From the NCBI GenBank assembly GCA_002708845.1, contig PAPI01000023.1, positions 1-64,000 on the forward strand: a stretch of 64,000 nt of DNA, read 5' to 3'. The position numbers were made by a program, and so were the translations under genes. Origin of the DNA: Leeuwenhoekiella sp. GTDB lineage: Bacteria; Bacteroidota; Bacteroidia; Flavobacteriales; Flavobacteriaceae. How positions within the stretch are numbered: position 1 is the stretch's first letter; the number at the start of each line of letters is the position of its first letter. This document shows positions 1 to 10,889 of the stretch, piece after piece. Under the pieces are notes generated by a model, which did not search any database, was not told the DNA's origin, and worked only from the letters and a program-made list of their open reading frames with translations.

Positions 1-182
1 CGTGATTTCTTGTTTACGTGTGGAGAACGCAATACAGTAAAGATTTTTTTGTGCGTAGGAAGTGGGATTGGTCCCGTAACTACAGCACCGGTACTTTTTA
101 CCGTTTTTACGATTTTCTCAGCAGACTTATCTACTAAGTTATGATCGTAAGATTTAAGTTTTATTCTGATTTTCTGACTCAT
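1..182 (-). CDS. rpsJ: 30S ribosomal protein S10 (partial, 3' end outside window)
   Basis: The reverse strand from the ATG at 182 reads [20 protein letters not shown] and continues into the S10 stretch [20 protein letters not shown], at the usual place near residue 40. S10 is a small-subunit head protein that also serves NusG/Nus-factor coupling. Only about 60 of about 100 residues are inside the window. It lies 11 nt downstream of fusA on the same strand, so it is read from the same operon and leads into the S10/spc ribosomal cluster outside the window. Confidence 0.97.
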   Translation of the reverse strand, partial: MSQKIRIKLKSYDHNLVDKSAEKIVKTVKSTGAVVTGPIPLPTHKKIFTVLRSPHVNKKS

Positions 183-193
183 TTCCTAGTAAA

Positions 194-2326
194 TTAAGCG
201 TTAGCAGTTCCTTTTGCTGCAGCAATAACTTCTTCAGATACGTTAGAAGGAGTTTCTGCATAGTGTGAAAATTCCATTGTAGAAGTTGCACGACCAGAAG
301 AAAGTGTACGTAATGTGGTTACATAACCAAACATTTCAGAAAGTGGCACAGTTGCCTTAACAACCTTTGCACCGGCACGGTCACCCATGCTACTCATCTG
401 ACCACGGCGACGGTTAAGGTCACCTACAATATCACCCATATTTTCTTCAGGAGTAATTACTTCAACCTTCATAATAGGCTCCATAACTACAGCTCCAGCA
501 GCTTTTGCAGCAGCTTTAAAACCAAGCTTAGCAGCAAGTTCAAAAGACAATGCATCAGAATCTACAGGGTGGAAAGAACCATCCTTAAGTGTAACTTTCA
601 TCGCATCAACTTCGAAACCAGCCAAAGGACCATTAACCATTGCAGCTTTAAATCCTTTTTCTACAGCAGGTATATATTCTTTAGGCACGTTACCCCCCTT
701 TACAGAGTTCACAAATTCTAAACCTACTTTACCTTCCTCTGCAGGCTCAAGCGTAAACACGATATCGGCAAACTTACCACGACCACCTGATTGTTTTTTG
801 TAAACCTCTCTGTGATCTGCACTTCTTGTGATTGCTTCTTTATATTCTACCTGAGGCTGACCCTGACTTACTTCTACCTTAAACTCACGCTTAAGACGAT
901 CTACAATAATATCAAGGTGAAGCTCACCCATACCAGATATAATTGTTTGACCAGAAGCCTCATCAGTTCTCACCTGGAATGTAGGATCTTCTTCAGCCAA
1001 CTTAGCCAAAGCCATACCTAACTTATCTACATCTGCTTTAGTTTTAGGCTCAACCGCGATACCAATTACGGGATCAGGGAAGTCCATACTTTCTAAAACA
1101 ATAGGGTGCTTCTCATCAGAAAGTGTATCACCCGTTTTAATATCTTTAAATCCGACAGCTGCACCAATATCTCCTGCTTCGATAAAATCAATCGCATTTT
1201 GCTTATTAGCGTGCATTTGATAGATACGAGAAATACGCTCTTTGTTTCCTGAACGATTGTTCAAAACATAAGAACCCGCTTCAAGACGACCTGAATAAGA
1301 ACGGAAGAACGCTAAACGCCCTACAAAAGGATCTGTTGCAATCTTAAATGCCAATGCTGCAAAAGGAGCAGTCACATCAGGCTTACGAATTTCCTCTTTT
1401 TCCGTATCTGGGTTAATACCTTTAATACCTTCTTTATCTACTGGAGATGGAAGGTAACGACATACAGCATCTAAAAGAAACTGCACCCCTTTGTTTTTAA
1501 AGGCAGAACCACAAATCATTGGAATGATAGACATATCCATCACAGCAGCACGAAGCGCAGCGTGCACCTCATCTTCAGTAATAGAATCTTCATCTTCCAT
1601 ATATTTCTCAAGTAAATTCTCATCGTAAGCGGCAACCTCTTCGATTAGCATACCACGATATTTCTTTACTTCAGCTTTTAATTCTTCTGGGATATCAACA
1701 ACATCAAAGGTAGCCCCTTGAGTTTCATCGTGCCATACAACTGCACGATTCTTAACCAGATCAATTATTCCTCTAAAGTCAGCTTCATCACCAATAGGCA
1801 AAACGATAGGCACTGCATTAGAACCTAGCATTTCTTTAACCTGCTTACAAACCTCAAGGAAATTAGATCCCTGACGGTCCATTTTATTCACAAAGCCCAT
1901 ACGAGGCACTTTGTAGTTATCGGCAAGTCTCCAGTTAGTTTCAGACTGAGGCTCAACACCATCAACCGCACTAAACAAGAACACCAATCCATCAAGAACA
2001 CGCAAAGAACGGTTTACCTCTACAGTAAAATCAACGTGTCCCGGAGTGTCTATAATGTTGAAGTTATAATCTTTTGTTTCAGGTAGAGGCTGGGCGTTCT
2101 CCATTGGGAACTTCCAGGTACAAGTAGTAGCAGCCGAGGTAATGGTAATACCACGCTCCTGCTCCTGCTCCATCCAGTCCATTGTAGCTGCACCATCGTG
2201 CACCTCTCCAATTTTATGGCTCACACCTGTATAATAAAGTATACGCTCTGTTGTCGTGGTTTTACCCGCGTCAATATGAGCCGCAATACCTATATTTCTT
2301 GTAAATTTTAAATCTCTTTGTGCCAT
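194..2326 (-). CDS. fusA: Elongation factor G
   Basis: EF-G, the translocation GTPase of the ribosome. With the start at [13 protein letters not shown] the protein has 710 residues, the normal length. The P-loop AHIDAGKTT lies at residues 16-24, the G3 motif DTPGHVDF near 90 and the G4 motif NKMD near 146, followed by the usual domains II-V. The open frame extends 27 codons further upstream to 2407, but that part overlaps rpsG and is unlike EF-G, so I place the start at 2326, 4 nt after the rpsG stop. It is the third gene of the str operon. tuf is not between fusA and rpsJ, as is usual in Bacteroidota. Confidence 0.97.
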   Translation of the reverse strand: MAQRDLKFTRNIGIAAHIDAGKTTTTERILYYTGVSHKIGEVHDGAATMDWMEQEQERGITITSAATTCTWKFPMENAQPLPETKDYNFNIIDTPGHVDFTVEVNRSLRVLDGLVFLFSAVDGVEPQSETNWRLADNYKVPRMGFVNKMDRQGSNFLEVCKQVKEMLGSNAVPIVLPIGDEADFRGIIDLVKNRAVVWHDETQGATFDVVDIPEELKAEVKKYRGMLIEEVAAYDENLLEKYMEDEDSITEDEVHAALRAAVMDMSIIPMICGSAFKNKGVQFLLDAVCRYLPSPVDKEGIKGINPDTEKEEIRKPDVTAPFAALAFKIATDPFVGRLAFFRSYSGRLEAGSYVLNNRSGNKERISRIYQMHANKQNAIDFIEAGDIGAAVGFKDIKTGDTLSDEKHPIVLESMDFPDPVIGIAVEPKTKADVDKLGMALAKLAEEDPTFQVRTDEASGQTIISGMGELHLDIIVDRLKREFKVEVSQGQPQVEYKEAITRSADHREVYKKQSGGRGKFADIVFTLEPAEEGKVGLEFVNSVKGGNVPKEYIPAVEKGFKAAMVNGPLAGFEVDAMKVTLKDGSFHPVDSDALSFELAAKLGFKAAAKAAGAVVMEPIMKVEVITPEENMGDIVGDLNRRRGQMSSMGDRAGAKVVKATVPLSEMFGYVTTLRTLSSGRATSTMEFSHYAETPSNVSEEVIAAAKGTANA

Positions 2327-2330
2327 TTTT

Positions 2331-2807
2331 TTAGAATCTAAAGTGAGAGAATGCTTTATTAGCTTCCGCCATCTTATGAGTATCTGTACGCTTCTTAACA
2401 GCTGCACCTTCTTCTTTTGCAGCAGCTAACACTTCTGCAGCAAGTTTAGAAGCCATTGATTTCTCATTGCGTTTACGCGCAAAGCTAATCAACCATTTCA
2501 TCGCAGTAGAAATCTTACGATCTGGTCTGATTTGCATTGGGATTTGAAAAGTTGCACCACCTACTCTACGGCTGCGTACTTCTACGTGCGGCATAACATT
2601 AGAAAGGGCATCTTTCCAAACTTCAAGAGCTGTTTTCTCGTCGTTGTTTTTCTTTTCATCTACGATATCCATTGCATCGTAAAAAATCTTAAAGGCTACC
2701 GATTTTTTACCGTCCCACATCATCATGTTTACAAAACGCGTAACCAACTGATCGTTAAAACGTGGATCTGGTAAAAGTGGTCTCTTTTTGGCCTGTCTTT
2801 TTCTCAT
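2331..2807 (-). CDS. rpsG: 30S ribosomal protein S7
   Basis: Full-length S7 of 158 residues, the primary 16S rRNA-binding protein of the 30S head. It begins [20 protein letters not shown] and carries the conserved [16 protein letters not shown] segment in the middle and a basic C-terminus ending in AFSHFRF. It sits between rpsL (76 nt upstream) and fusA (4 nt downstream) in the str operon. The spacer to rpsL contains short direct repeats of GTTAATCG and GTTAACA type rather than a terminator. Confidence 0.97.
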   Translation of the reverse strand: MRKRQAKKRPLLPDPRFNDQLVTRFVNMMMWDGKKSVAFKIFYDAMDIVDEKKNNDEKTALEVWKDALSNVMPHVEVRSRRVGGATFQIPMQIRPDRKISTAMKWLISFARKRNEKSMASKLAAEVLAAAKEEGAAVKKRTDTHKMAEANKAFSHFRF

Positions 2808-2883
2808 TTCTGTGTTTGTTAAATGTTAATCGTTAATCGTTATTCGTCAAAAGTTTTACCTTAAGCGGTTAACAGTTAACAGT

Positions 2884-3258
2884 TTACTTTTTAGGGCGTT
2901 TTGCACCATACTTAGAACGACGCTGTAGTCTTCCCTGAACACCTGCGGTATCCAAAGCTCCACGTACAATGTGATATCTAACACCTGGCAAATCTTTTAC
3001 CCTTCCGCCTCTTACCAATACTATCGAGTGCTCTTGCAGATTGTGACCTTCACCACCAATGTATGCGTTCACCTCTTTACCATTAGTCAATCTAACACGG
3101 GCAACTTTACGCATAGCCGAGTTAGGTTTCTTAGGTGTAGTGGTGTACACACGGGTACAAACCCCGCGGCGTTGTGGGCACGAATCTAAAGCAGCCGATT
3201 TACTCTTCTTGGTCATCTTGGCTCTTCCTTTTCGTACTAATTGTGAAATTGTTGGCAT
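2884..3258 (-). CDS. rpsL: 30S ribosomal protein S12
   Basis: Full-length S12 (124 residues), the decoding-centre protein. It starts [12 protein letters not shown] and has the two loops that contact helix 44, [11 protein letters not shown] and [13 protein letters not shown]. The lysines whose change normally gives streptomycin resistance are both unaltered, so the sequence looks like the sensitive form. The aspartate in KDLPG is the site methylthiolated by RimO in many bacteria. First gene of the str operon; a good promoter (box 3313-3320, TTG 19 nt upstream) lies in front. Confidence 0.97.
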   Translation of the reverse strand: MPTISQLVRKGRAKMTKKSKSAALDSCPQRRGVCTRVYTTTPKKPNSAMRKVARVRLTNGKEVNAYIGGEGHNLQEHSIVLVRGGRVKDLPGVRYHIVRGALDTAGVQGRLQRRSKYGAKRPKK

Positions 3259-3312
3259 AATTTCCTTTACCTAAATTATAGTTATTATAAAAGCCCCTTT
3301 TCTAAGGGCTTG

Positions 3313-3342
3313 CAAAGGTATAAAATAAATTGAGTAATTCAA
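3313..3342 (-). promoter_or_regulatory. Promoter of the str operon
   Basis: On the minus strand a TTG (3340-3342) is followed after 19 nt by TACCTTTG (3313-3320). This matches the Bacteroidota consensus TTG-N19-TAnnTTTG at both boxes and in spacing. It lies 55 nt before the rpsL start codon. Confidence 0.8.
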
Positions 3343-3433
3343 GCTATAAATCATTAATTTTCAAAGGTATTTTAAACAGAAGTTATTTATCCATTTTCAT
3401 AAAAATCACCAACAACATCCTGACCCAGCTATA

Positions 3434-5122
3434 ATGACTCACAGACTTCTAGTTTTTTTACTACTAATCTTTTTCTTGTTTACAGGAAAAATTGAAGCTC
3501 AGCATATTCAGCTTGAGATTCAATCTGACGACAAAAAATCAGACAGTATTGCAGCTACTTATATCCCAACCCGAATTTTCCCTGATCAAAAGAATCTGGA
3601 ACAATACCTCTCAGCCATCAAAGACAGTCTGCTGAATAATGGATTTTTCAAACACCAAATCATCAAACTCAACAAACCAGCTGATACCGTATATGCAATT
3701 AAATTTATTAGCGGCAGAAAGACTGAGATTTTCAAATTACAATACGAGCAACCTTCAATTCTTTCATATGCCAATAGATTAGAACTCAAAGCAGATTCGT
3801 CCTATATATATATAAGACCTAGAAGACTCAAATCTGCTTTAGAAGATTTTGTGATACTAGACTCAAAAAACGGAAGACCTCTGGCAAGCTACTCTATCAA
3901 AAACATAAGCCTGTCAAAAGACACTGCATTTGCTCAATTATTTGTAGCAACTAATCAAAATCTTAAATTAAACGAAGTGGTTATCAAAGGCTATGACAAA
4001 TTTCCAAAAAGCTTTCTAAAACATTTTGCCAAGCTTCAAAACAACAGCCCTTACAACGAAGAAAGCATCAATAAAAAAATTAACTACTTAAAACAACTCG
4101 ACTTCATTACACAAATCAAAGAGCCTGATATTCTGTTCAAAAAAGACACAACAACCTTGTATTTGTATTTGGGAAAAGAAAACTCCAATCAGCTTGAAGG
4201 CTTTCTAGGTTTTGCATCTCAAGAGAACTCAAACAATGTTCGATTAAATGGCTACTTAGACCTAAATCTTGTAAACACGCTTAATTATGGAGAACAACTG
4301 AAATTTAAATTTCAGGGTAATGGGGATAACCAGCAACAACTTGAAGCCTCACTTCGAATGCCCTATCTTTTTAGAAGCCCTTTGAGCCTCACACCCGGTC
4401 TAAGATTATTCAGACAGGATAGTATTTTTTCAAACAGTCAGACGAAGCTTAAAATTGACTACACCTGGTCGCCAAAATTTAAAACTAACGCTCAGGTAGA
4501 GCAAATTAGCTCAACCAAACTTGAGGTCGGGCCATCAGCCACTATTGAAGATTTCCGTAAAACGTTACTAACTACAGGTTTTGAAATAAGCAGGAATAAA
4601 AGTTCATCAGATCCATTTGACACCAACTATCTCAATTTTGAGATCGGCTACTCCTCTCGCAATACAGATAATCAGGAAACAAAACTAAATCAGTTAATTT
4701 TTAACCTTGATGCCGCCTATTTGTTTGATTTCAGCAAGAAACATAAATTCTACATTAAAAATACGACCGCTTACATAAGCCCCAAAGACATTTTTGAAAA
4801 CGAAATGTATCGATTTGGAGGAATGCATACATTAAGAGGCTACAAAGAGAATGATTTTTACGCCTCCTTTTTCAGCGCTTTTCAATCAGAATACGTATTC
4901 AAACCAGTCGAAGGATTAATTCTTAATACGGTAGTTGACGCTGCTTACTACAAAAATCACGTTATCCAAAAATCTGAAATACTTTATGGCACAGGCATAG
5001 GAGCAAGTATTCCAACAAATGCTGGATGGCTCAGTTTAAATATGACCACTCCATTTAGTAATGATTCTAATTTAAGACTATCTAACACAATACTTCATTT
5101 AAAACTCATTTCAAGGTTTTGA
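3434..5122 (+). CDS. Omp85-superfamily outer membrane protein (BamA/TamA type)
   Basis: A 562-residue protein with a signal peptide (residues 1-22, cleaved near IEAQH), an N-terminal POTRA-like region up to about residue 230 and a C-terminal beta-barrel. The barrel carries LRGYKEND near residue 467, the conserved RG(F/Y) motif of the Omp85 pore loop, and the chain ends in phenylalanine. Omp85 proteins insert or translocate outer-membrane proteins. It is shorter than BamA (usually above 750 residues, five POTRA domains), so it is a smaller TamA-like or surface-antigen member with one or two POTRA domains. It stands alone, divergent from rpsL. The cargo is unknown. Confidence 0.85.
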   Translation: MTHRLLVFLLLIFFLFTGKIEAQHIQLEIQSDDKKSDSIAATYIPTRIFPDQKNLEQYLSAIKDSLLNNGFFKHQIIKLNKPADTVYAIKFISGRKTEIFKLQYEQPSILSYANRLELKADSSYIYIRPRRLKSALEDFVILDSKNGRPLASYSIKNISLSKDTAFAQLFVATNQNLKLNEVVIKGYDKFPKSFLKHFAKLQNNSPYNEESINKKINYLKQLDFITQIKEPDILFKKDTTTLYLYLGKENSNQLEGFLGFASQENSNNVRLNGYLDLNLVNTLNYGEQLKFKFQGNGDNQQQLEASLRMPYLFRSPLSLTPGLRLFRQDSIFSNSQTKLKIDYTWSPKFKTNAQVEQISSTKLEVGPSATIEDFRKTLLTTGFEISRNKSSSDPFDTNYLNFEIGYSSRNTDNQETKLNQLIFNLDAAYLFDFSKKHKFYIKNTTAYISPKDIFENEMYRFGGMHTLRGYKENDFYASFFSAFQSEYVFKPVEGLILNTVVDAAYYKNHVIQKSEILYGTGIGASIPTNAGWLSLNMTTPFSNDSNLRLSNTILHLKLISRF

Positions 5123-5370
5123 ATAAAGCCTCAAGATTTAGTTGAATTTAACAGATAATTTATCGCATTCTTAAAATAATTAATAATAATTCCATTGAAC
5201 AATAATCAAAACACCACAGCTAAGCCCACAACTCAATGAGATATAACTAATGATTCATCAAAAAGCTTAATATTAATTTAAAAGAAAGAAGAAAATTTAT
5301 CCATATTAAATTGTCTGTTTAGTTTAATTTTCACATATTCGCAACCGGCTAATTCAAATAAATAACAAAC

Positions 5371-8300
5371 ATGAAAACTAAATTTAGTGGATTGCTAACG
5401 CTGCTATTAGCGTTAGTCGTGCAAGTTGCAATTGCACAAACAAAAACAGTTACCGGGACAGTAACTGATGGAAGCGGAGTTCCGCTACCGGGTGTTAATG
5501 TAGTAGTTCAAGGAACTACCACTGGTACACAAACTGACTTTGATGGTATGTATACCATAAACGCATCTGAAGGACAAACACTAGTTTTTTCCTATGTAGG
5601 TTTTGGTGAAAAAAGTCAGATCATCGGAGAATCCAATAGCTATAATATTAGCTTGGAAGCAGGTGAAGCTCTAGAAGAAGTTGTTATTACGGCTTTAGGT
5701 ATAAAGCGTAAAAAGGACGAGATTACTACTGCAAATCAAGTAGTTGAAACAGAAGAACTTGTAAAAGCCAATAACCCAGATGTTGTTCAGGGTCTAAGTG
5801 GTAAAGTAACTGGTTTGAATATCAAAACCACTAGTAATGGTGTGAATGGTGATAAAATAATTCAGTTAAGAGGGTCAAGATCTATCTCTGGAAATAACGA
5901 AGCTTTGATAGTTATTGATGGAGCTATATCAACTGCAAACTTTTTAGCTACAATTGACCCTAATTCGATTGAGTCTATCAACGTAATCAAAGGTGCGAAC
6001 GGTGCTGCCTTATACGGTTCACAAGGTATTAACGGGGCACTTATCGTAACCACTAAAAAAGGTAATAACACAGAAGGCGTGGTTGTTCAAGTTCGCTCAA
6101 GTACTGAATTTGAAAGTGTTGCTTATGTGCCAGAAGTTCAAACACGATATGGTCAAGGATGGTCCTTAGGAGACGGCTTTGAAAATGTGATCTACGAAAA
6201 TGGCTCTTGGGGGCCAGCCTTTGATGGACGAATGACTGCTGTAGGTTTACCACAAGCAGATGGAACTTTTATAATGGCTCCATACTCCTCGAGAGGAAAA
6301 GACAACATAAGAGATTTCTTTCAAACAGGAAGAACTTTTCAAAATTCAGTAAGCCTTTCTTCAGGAGGCTCTGATGGATATGTGTATTTTTCTGCACAAA
6401 ATCAGGACACTGAATTTATCATCGAAGATGATGTGTTATCTAAATCAACTTTCAATTTTAAAGGCGGTAAGAATTTAGGAAATTGGAATATTCAGGGAAA
6501 TGCAACGTATTCTTACCAAGCTTTTGAACAAACTCAACCGGGCTCAGGTATTTTCGGTGATTTACTACAAACACCTACCAATGTGCCAATTAAAAGATTT
6601 GAGAATTCTGGCAATGAGGGTCACTGGAATGGATATTATCAAAACCCGTATTTCTTAAGAGATAATTATAGAAATGAGCAAGATACAAACCGATTTAACC
6701 TTTTAGCTGATGTTAGCTACACTGTAAATGATAATATCAACGTTACTTTAAGAACTAATGGTTTATTTTTTATAGGTAATAACTTGAATTATAACGGAGA
6801 ATATGTAGAGCCTCAGTCAGTTATAGACAGAACTGGATTCAACAGATCTTATGCTTCTGCCTTTAACGAGTCACAAAGCTTTTCATCTCAGTACTACACA
6901 GATCTTATAGCAAACTTCGACTACATGCTCACAGATCTTATCTCTTTAAAAGCAAATGTTGGAGTTAACAATCAGTATTTCAAAACTAATTTTTCTCAAG
7001 TAGGAGGTACTGGACTTACTGTACCCGGACTGTATAATGGCAGCAACTTGTCTGGAGGATATGATGATAACAACACAGGAAATAGCAGGTCTTCGAGAAG
7101 ACGTTTAGGTGTTTTCGGTCAAGTTGATTTAGGCTACAACGACTTCCTATTCTTAAATGCTACTGGTCGTTTAGATAAGACTTCTGTACTTCCTAAAGAC
7201 AATAATTCTTATTTCTATCCCAGTGTAGGTTTATCATTTATTCCTACCGCAGCAATAGAAGGACTTAAAGGAGACATCTTAAACTACGCTAAATTAACCG
7301 CAAGTTATGTACGTGTAGGTAAAGATGATGGTGTTGGAGCTTACGGCATTAACCAAATTTATGTCACTGCACCTGGATTTCCGTTCGGCGGGCAAAATTC
7401 ATTTGTTACGCCTAATAACATAACAGATCCAAACATAGAGCCTGAGTTCAATACATCATACGAATTTGGATTAAATTTAGGATTCTTAAAAAATAGAATT
7501 ACGTTTGATGCTGCGTATGCTAACTTTAGCACAGAAAATTTGATAACAAGTGTTGCCGCTGCTCCATCTTCTGGACTTACACGTTCAACGATCAACGTAG
7601 GTGAACTTAAAGGGTATTCTGTTGAACTAGACCTTGGTCTTACACCTATAAAAACTCAAGATTTCCAGTGGGATTTAAGAGCTGGTTTCTCTAAGAACTA
7701 CACTGAAATCGTAAAAGTTTCAGACCAAACAAATGAAGTAAGCTTAGGTGGTTTCACAGGCCTTGCAGAAGTTTTTGCAATCGAAGGCGAACAATTTCCT
7801 AGTGTAAAGGTTAGCTCCTATGAAAGAGATCCTCAGGGTCGTATTTTAGTTGACCCTGCTAATGGTAACCCGTTAGAATCAACCGAGTTAATAATTGGAG
7901 GTACAGCTACTCCAGATTATATTTTGAACTTTAACACTTCATTTAGATACAAAGACTTTACGTTAGCTGCTACAGCTGATTACAGAACAGGTCATGTGTT
8001 TTGGTCTCAAGCTCGCAATTCAAACATCTTTAGTGGGTATCTTATAGAATCTGCACAAGGAGGAAGAGGTTCATTTATCTTCCCTAATTCTGCAATAAAT
8101 ACAGGCACAGATGAAAATCCTGTTTACGAAGCCAATACATCTGTACCATCTGCCGGAGGTGGTTCTGGAGCATATATTAACTTCTGGACTAGAAGTTCTA
8201 ATGTTGGAGAAAATTCACTTTTAGATGCAACTGCATTTAAATTACGTGAAGTTTCTTTGACATATAATATAAATAGAAAACTATTGGAGAATACATTTTT

Positions 8301-8478
8301 TGCAGGAATTCAAGTAAGTGCCTACGCAAGAAACATTCTAACCATTTTACCTGCCGAAAACAGAGGATATAACGATCCTGAATCAAACTTTACAACAGGT
8401 AATGCTCAAGGTGTAACAACAACCGGACAGTACCCTCCAACTCAAACTATGGGAATGAGTGTTAACTTAACATTTTAA
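5371..8478 (+). CDS. SusC/RagA-family TonB-linked outer membrane transporter
   Basis: A 1035-residue TonB-dependent receptor of the SusC class. It has a signal peptide (1-22), a carboxypeptidase-D-like regulatory domain (about 27-100, motif VTGTVTDGSGVPLPGVNV), the TonB-box/linker EEVVITALGIKRKK that marks SusC proteins, a plug domain (about 115-220) and a barrel ending in MSVNLTF. It imports a ligand captured by its SusD lid partner, whose gene starts 12 nt downstream. Two further lipoproteins complete the operon. The operon has no glycoside hydrolase, peptidase or regulator that would reveal the substrate. The 248-nt region upstream has no clean TAnnTTTG box. Confidence 0.95.
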   Translation: MKTKFSGLLTLLLALVVQVAIAQTKTVTGTVTDGSGVPLPGVNVVVQGTTTGTQTDFDGMYTINASEGQTLVFSYVGFGEKSQIIGESNSYNISLEAGEALEEVVITALGIKRKKDEITTANQVVETEELVKANNPDVVQGLSGKVTGLNIKTTSNGVNGDKIIQLRGSRSISGNNEALIVIDGAISTANFLATIDPNSIESINVIKGANGAALYGSQGINGALIVTTKKGNNTEGVVVQVRSSTEFESVAYVPEVQTRYGQGWSLGDGFENVIYENGSWGPAFDGRMTAVGLPQADGTFIMAPYSSRGKDNIRDFFQTGRTFQNSVSLSSGGSDGYVYFSAQNQDTEFIIEDDVLSKSTFNFKGGKNLGNWNIQGNATYSYQAFEQTQPGSGIFGDLLQTPTNVPIKRFENSGNEGHWNGYYQNPYFLRDNYRNEQDTNRFNLLADVSYTVNDNINVTLRTNGLFFIGNNLNYNGEYVEPQSVIDRTGFNRSYASAFNESQSFSSQYYTDLIANFDYMLTDLISLKANVGVNNQYFKTNFSQVGGTGLTVPGLYNGSNLSGGYDDNNTGNSRSSRRRLGVFGQVDLGYNDFLFLNATGRLDKTSVLPKDNNSYFYPSVGLSFIPTAAIEGLKGDILNYAKLTASYVRVGKDDGVGAYGINQIYVTAPGFPFGGQNSFVTPNNITDPNIEPEFNTSYEFGLNLGFLKNRITFDAAYANFSTENLITSVAAAPSSGLTRSTINVGELKGYSVELDLGLTPIKTQDFQWDLRAGFSKNYTEIVKVSDQTNEVSLGGFTGLAEVFAIEGEQFPSVKVSSYERDPQGRILVDPANGNPLESTELIIGGTATPDYILNFNTSFRYKDFTLAATADYRTGHVFWSQARNSNIFSGYLIESAQGGRGSFIFPNSAINTGTDENPVYEANTSVPSAGGGSGAYINFWTRSSNVGENSLLDATAFKLREVSLTYNINRKLLENTFFAGIQVSAYARNILTILPAENRGYNDPESNFTTGNAQGVTTTGQYPPTQTMGMSVNLTF

Positions 8479-8490
8479 AATAAAATTGAT

Positions 8491-10008
8491 ATGAAATTAT
8501 ATAAACATTTACTTGTTGCATTGGGAGTTTCCCTGGCAACTGTTTCGTGTGATGATTATCTGGATGTAAACGATACTCCTAATAGTCCCACTCAAAATCT
8601 TGTGCAACCAGACCTTTTACTTGCCGGTGCATTAGAAGATCCTTATAGAACACCACTCTCTGTTCAAATGAATACAACAGGTAATGCCTTAGTTAATCAC
8701 TGGGCTGGTGATATCAACAACTTTGCTGGTGGTTTTCAAGATGAGTTTACACTGAACTTTACAACTACATACCAAAACGGTATTTGGAATGAACTTTACA
8801 GATCTTGTAATACCTTTCAAGCTATAATTAATGATCCTACAGAGGATTATGACAATCATAAGGCTATCGCTAAAGTCATGAAAGCCTATTACTTTCAGTA
8901 TATAGTAGACTTATATGGTGATGTTCCGTACTTTGAAGCGCTTCAAGGTGGCGACAACTTAACACCAGTATACGATGATGCTGAAACCATTTACAGAGAT
9001 TTAGTAGTTCAATGTAATGAAGCGATTGCTTTAATAAATAATTCAAATAGTGAAGATGCTGTTGTTGGAATTGAAGATATAATCTTTGATGGTGATATGT
9101 CTCAATGGATTGCTTTTGCTAATACTGTTAAGCTTAAATTATATGTGAGACAGATGGAACTTGCAGAAACAAATTCTGAGACCAAATCATATTTACAATC
9201 TCAGTTTTCTGATCTTGATAAAAACTTCATTGCGACAGACGCACTTATCAATCCAGGCTACACCAATGTTGTTGGTAAGCAAAATCCATACTATGCAAGC
9301 TACGGTTTTGATGTAGAAGGAAACCCTACCAGTAACTACGAGTTTATAGTTCCTAGTGACTATTCAGCTCAATTTATGAAAGGACAACCTACTGAGGACG
9401 GAGTAAATACAAATATTTTTGACATACGTGTTCAACGTTATTACAGAGTTCTTCCTTCTGCTGGAGAAGTAGTTGGTGTTGTACAAGGAGCCGACAATGT
9501 TAGTTCACCACCTGCACTATCAGAATTAGGCCCTGGACTTATTATTAGTTCATCTCAAGACGGTTATATTATGTTAGCTGCAGAAAGTTATTTACTACAA
9601 GCAGAAGCTGTACAGAGAGGTTATATGTCTGGAAATGCAAGAGATTTATTTCAACAGGCGATTCGCGAATCTTATCGCTCACTAGGCTTAACCCTAGCTC
9701 AAGCTGATGAATACATTACAAATTCAAATAGTGTTAATCTAATTGGTTATGACGGATCTTCAAACAAGATTGAGGCCATCATTACTCAAAAGTGGATTGC
9801 TCTTTGTGGACGTTTTGGAATGGAAGCTTACATAGAGTACAATAGAACAGGATATCCAGATATCCCTCTTCCTATCATTGCTCAAGAAGACAGAAGACCT
9901 GTACGATTCTTATACCCAGCATCTGAAATTTCTACTAATGCTGCAAACGTACCCACACAAGCAGGTACTGCGGTATTTAACGATCCGATATTCTGGGATG
10001 TAAACTAA
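8491..10008 (+). CDS. SusD/RagB-family outer membrane lipoprotein
   Basis: A 505-residue SusD-like lipoprotein that forms the ligand-capturing lid over the SusC barrel. The signal peptide ends in ATVSC with the lipidated cysteine at 20, followed by acidic residues (DDYLD), as in surface-exposed lipoproteins of this phylum. The start DDYLDVNDTPNSPT and the helical repeats resemble the SusD-like_2 branch rather than starch-type SusD. It is translationally close to SusC (12 nt) and to the next lipoprotein (27 nt). The ligand cannot be inferred. Confidence 0.93.
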   Translation: MKLYKHLLVALGVSLATVSCDDYLDVNDTPNSPTQNLVQPDLLLAGALEDPYRTPLSVQMNTTGNALVNHWAGDINNFAGGFQDEFTLNFTTTYQNGIWNELYRSCNTFQAIINDPTEDYDNHKAIAKVMKAYYFQYIVDLYGDVPYFEALQGGDNLTPVYDDAETIYRDLVVQCNEAIALINNSNSEDAVVGIEDIIFDGDMSQWIAFANTVKLKLYVRQMELAETNSETKSYLQSQFSDLDKNFIATDALINPGYTNVVGKQNPYYASYGFDVEGNPTSNYEFIVPSDYSAQFMKGQPTEDGVNTNIFDIRVQRYYRVLPSAGEVVGVVQGADNVSSPPALSELGPGLIISSSQDGYIMLAAESYLLQAEAVQRGYMSGNARDLFQQAIRESYRSLGLTLAQADEYITNSNSVNLIGYDGSSNKIEAIITQKWIALCGRFGMEAYIEYNRTGYPDIPLPIIAQEDRRPVRFLYPASEISTNAANVPTQAGTAVFNDPIFWDVN

Positions 10009-10035
10009 ATAGAGACAATTTAAAGAACATATATT

Positions 10036-10872
10036 ATGAAAAATATAAAATTAATATTAACAGCCGTCTTTGTTGCCTCTATGGTTACAGGATGTCTCGT
10101 TGACGATGAGGAAAACACATCGTTTGCAGAAAGTCCCTATGTTATAGGATTTGAAACATCATTTGCTAACGAAAGCTACTTTGAAGACTTAGGGGTTGTC
10201 GAGGCAAATTATCCATTAAACGTTTTAGGAGGTGGAGATGGCACCCCCATTGAAAATGACATCGTAGTAAATTATGAGATTGCATCTAGCTCTACTGCGG
10301 TTGAAGGTCAGGAATTTGATTTTGTGGACAACTCAGGAACACTTACTATACCTGCGGGATCTACTTTTGTAAATTTCCCTTTAAATATCAACACTGGTAA
10401 TTTTGACCCTAACACACCTACGAGCCTGATATTGAAACTAACAGGAACTAATGGTGACTCAAGTGTTATATCTGAATTGAATGATGAATTGGCAATTACT
10501 TTTGTAGGTTGTCAATCTCAACTGAATCAATATACGTATCAGGTAACCACCACTAGAGATGCCGATGGAGGAGTCGAAAATAGTCAGTTAGAAACAATTT
10601 CTCTCTTGAGTGTAAATACTTTTAGGACAGCAACTGTTGGACCATTCGGTCCTGGCGCCCGCAGAGGAGATATAGGAGGTACTAACGGATTTACGTTTGA
10701 AGATGTTTGTGGAACAATAACAATATCTAGTCAAAATCTTGTGAGTCTTTATTCTAATCAAGTTTATGGTACTGGTGAAGTTGATCCCGAAACAGGGAAT
10801 ATTACATTTAAATATGCAATAACCTTTAGTGGAGCACCTACATTTTACACGTCTGTTTTTGTTAGACAATAA
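10036..10872 (+). CDS. Surface lipoprotein with beta-sandwich domain, third gene of the SusCD operon
   Basis: A 278-residue lipoprotein of unknown function. The signal peptide ends MVTGC with the lipidated cysteine at 20; the following LVDDEE is acidic, consistent with a surface export signal. The middle (about 60-155) has the pattern of a Calx-beta/DUF4843-like domain: an acidic strand, then VEGQEFDF, then TLTIPAGSTFVNFPLNI. In SusCD operons such SusE/F-like lipoproteins bind the ligand at the surface, so a binding role is inferred from position. I recognise no enzyme motif. Confidence 0.75.
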   Translation: MKNIKLILTAVFVASMVTGCLVDDEENTSFAESPYVIGFETSFANESYFEDLGVVEANYPLNVLGGGDGTPIENDIVVNYEIASSSTAVEGQEFDFVDNSGTLTIPAGSTFVNFPLNINTGNFDPNTPTSLILKLTGTNGDSSVISELNDELAITFVGCQSQLNQYTYQVTTTRDADGGVENSQLETISLLSVNTFRTATVGPFGPGARRGDIGGTNGFTFEDVCGTITISSQNLVSLYSNQVYGTGEVDPETGNITFKYAITFSGAPTFYTSVFVRQ

Positions 10873-10889
10873 TTTTAAAACATAAAATC

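Noticed and set aside
791-1021. Plus-strand frame within fusA and similar frames inside other genes
   Set aside because: They are shadows of conserved genes on the opposite strand, with low-complexity translations and no promoter or homology.
2327-2407. 27-codon N-terminal extension of fusA
   Set aside because: It overlaps rpsG, is unlike EF-G, and the family start [11 protein letters not shown] follows 4 nt after the rpsG stop.
10588-10869. Minus-strand frame inside the SusCD lipoprotein gene
   Set aside because: No homology or start signals; it lies antisense to a gene with a clear lipoprotein signal.
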